From NCBI GenBank assembly GCA_035387885.1, contig DAOOOW010000027.1, positions 1 through 5,476 on the forward strand: a DNA stretch of 5,476 nt, written 5' to 3'. Position 1 is the first letter of the stretch. Each line of letters starts with the position of its first letter. A model generated the notes under the pieces. The model searched no databases and had not been told where the DNA came from. It worked only from the letters and a program-made list of their open reading frames with translations. This stretch comes from DAOOOW01 sp035387885 (GTDB lineage: Bacteria > Patescibacteriota > Patescibacteriia > UBA2196). The position numbers and the translations under genes were made by a program. Positions 1 through 5,476 of this stretch are shown here, piece by piece.

Positions 1-90
1 ATCAATCAAAGTGTTTTTTAAAAAAAAGCCAGTCGCGACCAAAACAACGACCGCCACCGCGCCAATGATTATTTTTGGGATAGTGTTCAT
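1..90 (-). CDS. N-terminus of a membrane-anchored protein (partial, runs off the left edge)
   Basis: Thirty codons are visible, starting at the ATG on the minus strand at 90 and remaining open to the window edge. The translation begins MNTIPKIII, followed by a hydrophobic run rich in Gly, Ala and Val up to about residue 24 (GAVAVVVLVATGFFL), then the more polar KNTLID. This is the pattern of a single N-terminal transmembrane anchor or an uncleaved signal anchor: a short N-terminus with one Lys, then about 18 apolar residues. Function cannot be read from this fragment. It lies 28 nt after the stop of the 160-aa gene on the same strand, so it may be co-transcribed with the restriction-modification operon or may be the first gene of the next unit. 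There is no Shine-Dalgarno motif before the start. The frame is too short to be certain, but the clean hydrophobic segment argues that it is real. Confidence 0.6.
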   Translation of the reverse strand, partial: MNTIPKIIIGAVAVVVLVATGFFLKNTLID

Positions 91-118
91 GTGGTTATGA
101 TTAATTTAATATTTTAAA

Positions 119-601
119 TTATTTTTTATTTTTGAATATTTTCCGCCATAGTGCTTTTAGGTTTACACCTACTCCATAAATTTGTGGCTCGAGTTTAAAT
201 ATTTCCTCTTTTTTCTCTGTGGCATTTGAATCATTTTCACTGGAATTCCAATCTTTCATGTTTTCCCTTGCCCTCTGTCGCGCACGATTGCGTTTATCAG
301 GGTTTATCATCTCGCCATCTTTGATCACCCCTGCGAGATCGCTATAATTTCTCTTTACTAGATGATAAAAGTGTTCCATATATTTTTTACCAAGGGCAGT
401 AAGCACAAATGACTCTTCGGCGTTCGTAAATAAGACATTAATATATTTGCTGGTCCGTATTAATTCAAGATCTTCTGAAAAACCCAAATTTGCAGAAATT
501 CTCTCGGCTTTTTGGGAAGAAAAACGACCATCTCTTGTGAGTGCTTGGTAAATATAATCCATTACATTAAACTCTAAATTTGTTGGCAGTTCGGGTTTCA
601 T
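119..601 (-). CDS. Uncharacterised 160-aa protein, possible winged-helix N-terminal domain
   Basis: I do not recognise a named family. Residues about 8-80 look like a compact helical domain ending in a beta-hairpin-like stretch (INVLFTNAEESFVLTALGKKYM, here residues 54-75 in two overlapping parts): the 'LTALGKKYM' segment at 68-75 resembles the end of the wing in winged-helix regulators, where a 'LT..G' pattern is common. Residues 104-114 are strongly basic (four Arg in RNRARQRAREN). Residues 115-135 are polar and acidic and probably disordered. The last 20 residues carry hydrophobic, Trp and Lys residues (NLKALWRKIFKNKK), which could form an amphipathic helix. The gene starts 21 nt after the res stop, on the same strand, with no Shine-Dalgarno motif. 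Its position suggests a regulator or accessory of the restriction-modification operon, but a DNA-binding role is only inferred from pattern, and it could equally be an unrelated gene. Confidence 0.8.
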   Translation of the reverse strand: MKPELPTNLEFNVMDYIYQALTRDGRFSSQKAERISANLGFSEDLELIRTSKYINVLFTNAEESFVLTALGKKYMEHFYHLVKRNYSDLAGVIKDGEMINPDKRNRARQRARENMKDWNSSENDSNATEKKEEIFKLEPQIYGVGVNLKALWRKIFKNKK

Positions 602-622
602 TTTTTAAAATTATTAAGATTT

Positions 623-3154
623 TTACGTTTCTAAAATTTTCATCAAGCTTGATTTGAAATTATTGTATCGATTTTCTCTTACAGCTTGAAAAAATTCAAC
701 ATAATCTTCCGGACTCAAAAAATAGAAATGATATTTTTGTTTATTTTGCTTTTCATTAACCATTTCAAAATGTTTTTGAGCATCTCTGTTTTTGGCGATA
801 TTTTCTTTTGAATCATCATCATCTTTTTTTATTTCAACCACTAAAATATCATTGTCTTTTTTGAAGAAAAAATCCGGATGAAAATTTAGATATTTCATAT
901 GCGTTCCTTTTTTAAACGAATAAGGAACGCCATAAAACGACTTGTCAGGATTTTTTACAAAAGAATCAAAAAGCTCAACATTTTTAAATAATATTTTAGC
1001 GAACTTCCGTTCCGGCTCATAATTTACAGTCAAACAATTCAACGGAATTTTTAATTTCGTGCTTTCAACCTCTTTGATTTTATATTCTTCCTCATTTTCT
1101 AAAATATCATTCAATGTCGTTTTCTCATCGCCGTCAAGCGTGTTTATTGTTCCCGAATCATAAAAACACATTCCCTCGCGTTTTAACGAAGTGGCGGAAA
1201 CCGACTGTCTTGTGATTTCGGAAGTGTTTAGTATTTGCAAATCATCTGCTCTGTTTTTGAAATACGGAAAAGAACCGCCCACATCAAACAATTTTCCAAA
1301 AGCCGTTTTTGCTTTATTCAAATTTTCATAACTAATAAAATCACTTTTTTCTGGCAAGTTCTTTTCAAGAATTTTTCTTATTTTTGTTTTAGTGTATTTA
1401 ATCCTAAATTCTGTGTCTTCATCCGTATCATAAGCCGCGAGCATTGCCCAAATCATCTTGGCCGCAGTTTCTAAATCAAAAGCAATAGTTTGGATATTGT
1501 ATTTCGAAGTTATCTCCTCGCCAGTCAAAACATCTTTATAAACATTGTAATCCTCAACATTTCTGGATTGCGGGCCAAGATTGATTTTTTCGCCAAATTC
1601 AACTTGCTTTCGTTTTTCTTGCTTAAATTCAAGGTCTTTTTTATAACTCAAATTATGAAGTTCAAAATTGTATTTTGCGCGTGAATCCACCGGAAACCAC
1701 GCAAAACGATCTTCAATTTCCAAAACTTCATCAACGAGGTTTTTAATATGCGCGCTAAACTTAATATGGTTATACACGCGAACTTTGATATCGTCTTTGT
1801 CTTTGTAAATTTCCGGAATACGCAAACCGCGACCCAAAACCTGAGCAATAAGAAGTTTTGAGTTAAACGCCCTACTCTCATGTGGAACGATCTGGAAAAC
1901 ATTTTTGACATCCCAGCCTTCCGTCAGCATTGCCACAGACAAAATCCATTCAATTTGATTTTTCGGATCATCAACTTCTTTCAATAATTGCAAATTTTTC
2001 TGGCGTTCACTTTCCGGTTTATCTACTAATTTAAAAATCTTCTTACCGCCAGCCGAGGATTTTGCTGGAATACCGGAAACAACCCAAATCGCTTTCTTTT
2101 TAGCCTTCTCAACGCTTATTTTCTCTTTCTGCGCAATGAATTGCACCAACTCGCCCCAAACCTCAACACATTTGGCTATGTCCGCAGTAATGACAATGGA
2201 GATAGGTTTAATTTCTTTGTATTTCTTTTTGTTCGCTTCGTGATTATCCCAAATCTCTTGAAAACCCTTCATCTTTTTTTCGTCGCCTGTCTCAATCAGA
2301 TATTCAACCGATTTAATAACTTTTTCCTCCATCCCGTCTTTCAGCGCATAGCGATAAACAATATCAAGGAAGTAATCTTGTCCGATATAGGGCGTGCCGG
2401 AAAAATTTGCTACATAGTGAAAACCATATTGCGGATTGAGCAAAAATTTCTTCCATTCCTTAAACGCGCTATCGTCGCCAGTTCCTGAAACTTTATTGAA
2501 AATATGATGGGCTTCGTCGTTTAAAACCAAAGTTCTAGCACCTTTGCCCTTTAAGCTGTCGTAAATTGAAGATCCGGTGTTTTTATAAACAGCGTGGATA
2601 TTTTCAATACAAATGTCGCCCTTCTTTATTGTCCGCGTAGCATTGACGATTCTCGGATTGGCTAAAATTGATTTCTTTGGCAAAAGCTTTTTCAGCATTT
2701 TATTGCCGGCCAGCCCAACAAATTTTTCTGTTAAACCTGATTCAATAGTTCGCGAAGGGCAAAGTACCAAAACTTGATCAACCAACCCTTCTGCAAGCAT
2801 AATTTGCGCCAAACCATAAATCACAAAACTTTTGCCAGTGCCGGTTGCCAAATCAATCGAGCAAGATTTTTGCTCTGGCAACTGCAAATGGTCTTTGTAT
2901 CTCTCTTCCGTATCAAATCGCTGGCGCAACTTCTCATTTACTCCGTAATTTTCTTTTGCCAAATCCCAAAGATTTTTGTACCTATCATTAAAAAAGAATT
3001 TTAAAATTTCATAAATTGAATCTTTTTGAAAATAGTATTCTTCGCGGCACAAAGCCGATAAAAAAGCCTCGTATTTTTCAATACAATCAATCAAGGCCTC
3101 ATCTGCTTTAGACTTCAAAATAAAATCTGTGTTTTTATATGATAACTCTGGCAT
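623..3154 (-). CDS. res: Type III-like restriction subunit (SF2 helicase plus PD-(D/E)XK nuclease)
   Basis: This 843-aa protein is the ATP-dependent translocase and nuclease of a type III-like restriction system. A Q-motif-like YYFQKDSI lies at about 40-47. Walker A is ATGTGKS at 103-109, motif Ia VLVLCPSRT at about 128-136, motif II DEAH at 213-216, motif III SGTP at 252-255, motif V around TEGWDVKN at 411-418, and motif VI QVLGRGLR at 438-445. A connecting region of about 300 residues follows. Near the C-terminus, HPDFFF (759-764) and VVEIKK (772-777) give the D761...E774-x-K776 nuclease triad. In known type III enzymes Res acts only in complex with Mod, cutting after ATP-driven movement or sliding between two sites. 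The length is somewhat below that of EcoP1I/EcoP15I-type Res subunits (about 970 aa). The ATG at 3154 lies 18 nt after the 96-aa gene's stop. All catalytic motifs are intact, so I expect an active enzyme. Confidence 0.93.
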   Translation of the reverse strand: MPELSYKNTDFILKSKADEALIDCIEKYEAFLSALCREEYYFQKDSIYEILKFFFNDRYKNLWDLAKENYGVNEKLRQRFDTEERYKDHLQLPEQKSCSIDLATGTGKSFVIYGLAQIMLAEGLVDQVLVLCPSRTIESGLTEKFVGLAGNKMLKKLLPKKSILANPRIVNATRTIKKGDICIENIHAVYKNTGSSIYDSLKGKGARTLVLNDEAHHIFNKVSGTGDDSAFKEWKKFLLNPQYGFHYVANFSGTPYIGQDYFLDIVYRYALKDGMEEKVIKSVEYLIETGDEKKMKGFQEIWDNHEANKKKYKEIKPISIVITADIAKCVEVWGELVQFIAQKEKISVEKAKKKAIWVVSGIPAKSSAGGKKIFKLVDKPESERQKNLQLLKEVDDPKNQIEWILSVAMLTEGWDVKNVFQIVPHESRAFNSKLLIAQVLGRGLRIPEIYKDKDDIKVRVYNHIKFSAHIKNLVDEVLEIEDRFAWFPVDSRAKYNFELHNLSYKKDLEFKQEKRKQVEFGEKINLGPQSRNVEDYNVYKDVLTGEEITSKYNIQTIAFDLETAAKMIWAMLAAYDTDEDTEFRIKYTKTKIRKILEKNLPEKSDFISYENLNKAKTAFGKLFDVGGSFPYFKNRADDLQILNTSEITRQSVSATSLKREGMCFYDSGTINTLDGDEKTTLNDILENEEEYKIKEVESTKLKIPLNCLTVNYEPERKFAKILFKNVELFDSFVKNPDKSFYGVPYSFKKGTHMKYLNFHPDFFFKKDNDILVVEIKKDDDDSKENIAKNRDAQKHFEMVNEKQNKQKYHFYFLSPEDYVEFFQAVRENRYNNFKSSLMKILET

Positions 3155-3172
3155 ATCGTTTATTATTCTAAA

Positions 3173-3463
3173 TTATATTTCTCCATAATGCGCCCATTCT
3201 TCTTCTTTTAGCGATCGTAAATAATGTCCGATTTCTTCAAGCTGGTTATTTTTAAAAGCTGATTCAATGTGGTCTTTAAATCTCAAATTTTTTTCAAGAG
3301 GAGATGACATTTCCCATCCGTTTAGAATCAAAGGCAAATCAAGATTTTCATGATTTTTTAGTAAATTAAAAAAATCATTCCATTTCATAGGCATAGGACA
3401 CACGCGATTATTTAATGTGCAATATTTCCAAAGTGATTCAAATGTTTCTTTGTTGGTATCCAT
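3173..3463 (-). CDS. Uncharacterised 96-aa protein between mod and res
   Basis: This small soluble protein has no signal peptide or membrane segment, and I cannot give it a family name. It is rich in Trp for its size (W12, W28, W50, W90) and looks mostly helical. Conspicuous patches are CPMPMKWNDFFNLLKN (22-37), LPLILNGWEMSS (43-54), RFKDHIESA (61-69) and the C-terminal LRSLKEEEWAHYGE (82-95). These resemble short conserved hypothetical proteins I have a general memory of, in which a 'P.KW..L...L', 'PLILAAW', 'R...HI.WA' and 'L..L.E.EW' pattern recurs, but I know of no assigned role. Its start is 4 nt downstream of the mod TAG stop, close enough for translational coupling, and its stop is 18 nt before the res start. 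That placement suggests a partner or modulator of the Mod/Res complex, or simply a passenger; nothing in the sequence decides this. It is too unlike a helix-turn-helix to call a C-protein. Confidence 0.85.
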   Translation of the reverse strand: MDTNKETFESLWKYCTLNNRVCPMPMKWNDFFNLLKNHENLDLPLILNGWEMSSPLEKNLRFKDHIESAFKNNQLEEIGHYLRSLKEEEWAHYGEI

Positions 3464-3467
3464 ATTT

Positions 3468-5369
3468 CTATTTCTTAAAATCTTTTAATCTTAAAATCTC
3501 CTTTTTCTCGTTGCCGTAAATATCCAAGTAAATCACCATCATCTGCTTGTCTAACTTTCCAATATCAAAACGGACTTCATATTCTGGTTTGAGATTGTCA
3601 GCATAAAAAACTTCATCCAAATCGAATACCTTCCCGTCGTAATTATAATCGATCATGACCATAGAAAGCGTTTCAAAATTTTCAAATTCTTCCGGACTTT
3701 TAGTAAGTGTTCGGCTTTTGAAGGTCTTTAATTTTATTACACACTCCTTTGTCTTCTGATTTAAAAGGTTTTTTTCTTTTGGATTTCCAATTTTATACTC
3801 TACTTCAACATCCGGCACTTGGATAAAATCAAAGCCCACAGCGTCAATAGTGTCATTTACGTCCTGTTCACTGGTTGGCTGTTTTAATTCTTCACCTCCC
3901 CGTTTAATTAGCTCCGTAATGACTGATTGCGGCACGCGTAAAGTCTTATACAATGTATCATCAAATCTAATTTCATCTTCAAAAAAAGCGAAAGCAGTCG
4001 ACGGAGCAATAAGGTAAAACACTTCCCCACCTTTGCCGGAAAGCGCATTGTGCAAGCTTTTTACAAAATCTAAGTCCAGCTTAGCTTTTTTCTCTTTAGT
4101 ATGATTCCAAAGATACGCATTTTCATTCCCAATATAACCATCAATTTCAATACCACGAGACGTATGTTTTTCTTCTCGTACTTGGAAAAGTTTCAATACA
4201 AAATCGCGATAATGATTAAAATCGAGATTTTTTACTTCCGTCCAATCATAAAGCCCGGCATTATATAAAGTAAATGCTTTGGCTTTTAGTGATTTACCTT
4301 TATTACCAATTTCTTCTCGCAAATTCAGTATTCTCTTTTGCATTGTGTAAATTGCTAATTTTCCACAATCAATTCCTATCCATCGTCTTTTCAGTTTTTC
4401 TGACACGGCTAAAGTTGTACCCGATCCAGCAAAAGCATCTAAAACTATATCACCTACGTTTGAAGAAGCCCTTACTATTCGATCCAATAATGCTTCGGGT
4501 TTTTGAGTCGGATAATCGATTCTTTCGTTTGAACTTTGTATTATTGAAACGTCAGTCCAATAGTCCAGTTGTGGCATAATCTCATTTTCATCAAGATATT
4601 TTTTATATACCTTTCCGTCTTTATGTTTATAAGACTTGAAATATCCTTTTGAATCTTTTCCTGTATATTTAATTTTTTGCTTTTCTCCAATCGGGATACC
4701 AACGTCAGCCCAATTAAATAAATACTGTCGATTTTTAGAATAGAAAAAAATACTATCGTGTTTTCGCTTGTATAATCTTTCAGATTGTCCTGCTCCTTGA
4801 TAACACCAAGCAATTTCATTTAAAAAATAATTTTCTCCAAAAATTTCATCCATAATAACTTTTATATAGTGACCTTTTTTCTGATCCAAATGAACATAAA
4901 TAGATCCGTCTTCTGCTAAGAGCTCTCGTAAGAAAACTAGCCTTTTCCTTGTAAATTCAATAAATTTCGAGCCAACTATTTTATCTTTGTAAGCCTTCTC
5001 CTCATCTTTCATAAAATCTTGTTTAGTCGCAAAAGGAGGATCGATGTAGATGAGTTTAATTTTGCCTTTAATACATGGATCTTCGTATAAATTTTTAAGC
5101 ACCATTAGGTTGTCTCCAAAAATGAGCTTGTTAGTCCAGTTATCATCAAATTTATTGTCGCTATTGAATGTCCGTACCTCTTGAAGTGGCGCGGCCAGTG
5201 TATCGGCAATAATATCTTCCTTGCGCGCCTTGCCATCATAAGTAAGCTCATACTCTTTTTGCTTTTGTTCGTTAGCAAACAAAATATCCTGATATTTTTC
5301 CGGAATATCATTCCCTGCTTGCAGAATTTTTATTAAATTATCTCGTTCTTTTTTAGAAATTTTTGCCAT
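3468..5369 (-). CDS. mod: Type III-like DNA methyltransferase (modification and recognition subunit)
   Basis: This 633-aa protein is a site-specific, beta-class amino-methyltransferase, most likely making N6-methyladenine from S-adenosylmethionine and giving the system its DNA specificity. The lead-in LIFGDNLMVLKNL (82-94) and the catalytic motif IV YIDPPF (108-113) come first. A target-recognition region spans roughly 180-285. Motif X follows (YPTQKPEALLDRIV, 286-299), then the SAM-binding motif I DAFAGSGTT (311-319) and motif II-like RRWIGID (328-334). This IV-TRD-X-I order is the beta arrangement seen in type III Mod proteins, and the length matches that family. About 260 further residues (370-633) form a C-terminal extension with features such as YLIAPSTAFAFF (452-463) and DTIDAVGFDFIQ (506-517). 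The start MAKISKKERDNLI suits the family, and no upstream in-frame extension is apparent. The leader lacks a Shine-Dalgarno motif. It is the first gene of the operon and no frameshift is visible. Confidence 0.94.
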   Translation of the reverse strand: MAKISKKERDNLIKILQAGNDIPEKYQDILFANEQKQKEYELTYDGKARKEDIIADTLAAPLQEVRTFNSDNKFDDNWTNKLIFGDNLMVLKNLYEDPCIKGKIKLIYIDPPFATKQDFMKDEEKAYKDKIVGSKFIEFTRKRLVFLRELLAEDGSIYVHLDQKKGHYIKVIMDEIFGENYFLNEIAWCYQGAGQSERLYKRKHDSIFFYSKNRQYLFNWADVGIPIGEKQKIKYTGKDSKGYFKSYKHKDGKVYKKYLDENEIMPQLDYWTDVSIIQSSNERIDYPTQKPEALLDRIVRASSNVGDIVLDAFAGSGTTLAVSEKLKRRWIGIDCGKLAIYTMQKRILNLREEIGNKGKSLKAKAFTLYNAGLYDWTEVKNLDFNHYRDFVLKLFQVREEKHTSRGIEIDGYIGNENAYLWNHTKEKKAKLDLDFVKSLHNALSGKGGEVFYLIAPSTAFAFFEDEIRFDDTLYKTLRVPQSVITELIKRGGEELKQPTSEQDVNDTIDAVGFDFIQVPDVEVEYKIGNPKEKNLLNQKTKECVIKLKTFKSRTLTKSPEEFENFETLSMVMIDYNYDGKVFDLDEVFYADNLKPEYEVRFDIGKLDKQMMVIYLDIYGNEKKEILRLKDFKK

Positions 5370-5377
5370 ATATTTAT

Positions 5378-5404
5378 TTAATTAAACCACATTTTTTCAC
5401 TCAT
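5378..5404 (-). other. Eight-codon open frame in the mod leader
   Basis: Just upstream of mod, ATG AGT GAA AAA ATG TGG TTT AAT TAA encodes MSEKMWFN and ends 8 nt before the mod ATG, in a different frame from it. If transcription starts near 5397, the first ATG would lie inside the -10 region, and only the inner four-codon MWFN frame would be on the transcript. It could be a short leader peptide influencing mod translation, or chance. No ribosome binding site supports it. Confidence 0.15.
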
Positions 5405-5434
5405 TTATATACTTGCTTTAATTACACCTCTCAA
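5404..5434 (-). promoter_or_regulatory. Candidate sigma-70-type promoter for the mod operon
   Basis: On the minus strand TTGAGA (5434-5429, 5 of 6 to the TTGACA consensus) is followed after exactly 17 nt by TATATA (5411-5406). An overlapping TATAAA (5409-5404, 5 of 6 to TATAAT) has a 19-nt spacer. Transcription would begin near 5397, leaving a leader of roughly 28 nt before the mod ATG at 5369. It is the only well-spaced pair I found in the gap before mod. AT-rich DNA yields such matches by chance, so confidence is moderate. Confidence 0.42.
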
Positions 5435-5476
5435 AAGCTTTTAGATGTTTTTGTTCTGAAGCGTTCATGAGATTGG
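5418..5476 (-). CDS. Possible C-terminal tail of an upstream gene (partial)
   Basis: One minus-strand frame enters from the right edge and stays open for 18 codons to a TAA at 5420-5418, reading NLMNASEQKHLKAFERCN. The composition is plausible for a helical protein end, and the frame is on the same strand as the operon. Another frame is also open for 14 codons from the edge, so the choice is uncertain, and an internal ATG at 5468 would give a 16-codon open frame instead. No function can be read. If it is real, the candidate -35 box of the mod promoter lies inside this coding tail. Confidence 0.3.
   Translation of the reverse strand, partial: NLMNASEQKHLKAFERCN
5433..5442. promoter_or_regulatory. 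10-bp perfect palindrome overlapping the candidate -35 box
   Basis: AAAAGCTTTT is a perfect inverted repeat whose last two bases are the first two of the TTGAGA hexamer. A regulator bound here would interfere with RNA polymerase. A second perfect 10-bp palindrome, TTTAATTAAA (5377-5386), sits within 8-17 nt of the mod start. Both are short and A/T-dominated, so chance occurrence is quite possible. Confidence 0.2.

Noticed and set aside
13..27. T/A homopolymer run in the membrane-protein fragment as a phase-switch
   Set aside because: It encodes Phe-Phe-Leu-Lys inside or next to the transmembrane segment of an AT-rich gene. A run of about eight is not unusual at this base composition.
91..118. 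Transcription terminator after the 160-aa gene
   Set aside because: The 28-nt gap has no G/C-containing stem followed by a U tract, only A/T-rich sequence.
1235..2488. Several plus-strand open frames of 64-115 codons opposite res
   Set aside because: They lie antisense to a full-length gene with clear helicase motifs, are rich in Phe, Ile and Leu as expected from the complement of A-rich coding DNA, and show no domain.
4541..4819. A 92-codon minus-strand frame within mod
   Set aside because: It overlaps the recognition region of mod in another frame. The mod frame carries family motifs on both sides, so this is a shadow.
3468..5369. Phase-variable repeats in mod
   Set aside because: Many type III mod genes carry long tandem repeats. 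I found no tandem repeat of useful length in this one, and its frame is uninterrupted.
623..5369. BREX, DISARM or type I restriction locus
   Set aside because: There is no PglZ, BrxC, DrmA/B, HsdS or phospholipase-D-like gene here. A beta-class Mod plus a Res with helicase and C-terminal PD...EXK motifs fits type III better.

Overview
This AT-rich window (about 35% G+C by eye) carries one leftward operon, with every supported gene on the minus strand. In transcription order it reads: the possible tail of an upstream gene, a candidate promoter, a type III-like mod gene (beta-class DNA methyltransferase, 633 aa), a 96-aa protein of unknown function, a type III-like res gene (superfamily 2 helicase plus C-terminal nuclease, 843 aa), a 160-aa protein with a possible winged-helix N-terminus, and the N-terminus of a membrane-anchored protein that runs off the left edge.

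mod and res form the core. Mod shows the permuted motif order IV-TRD-X-I (DPPF, then YPTQKP, then FAGSG), and Res shows Walker A, DEAH, SGT, the motif VI arginines and a PD...EIK nuclease signature. Both reading frames are intact and all key residues I looked for are present, so the system looks functional. The expected activity is modification of an asymmetric site by Mod and ATP-dependent cleavage by a Mod-Res complex. The 96-aa gene lies 4 nt after mod and 18 nt before res, so the three are probably co-transcribed. The 160-aa gene follows res after 21 nt and may belong to the same unit.

The host is probably an uncultured bacterium. None of the five visible start codons has a recognisable Shine-Dalgarno sequence; the leaders are simply A/T-rich. 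That fits lineages that rarely use SD motifs, such as Bacteroidota and some Patescibacteria/CPR, and I lean weakly to the latter. The standard genetic code gives full-length proteins. There is no gene-free stretch longer than about 50 bases apart from the roughly 107-bp region upstream of mod. I see no RNA gene, mobile element, CRISPR array or clear terminator.

I would not call this a new type of system. The parts most worth checking are the two uncharacterised small genes (96 and 160 aa) packed with mod and res, the long C-terminal extension of Mod, and the compact control region upstream of mod.
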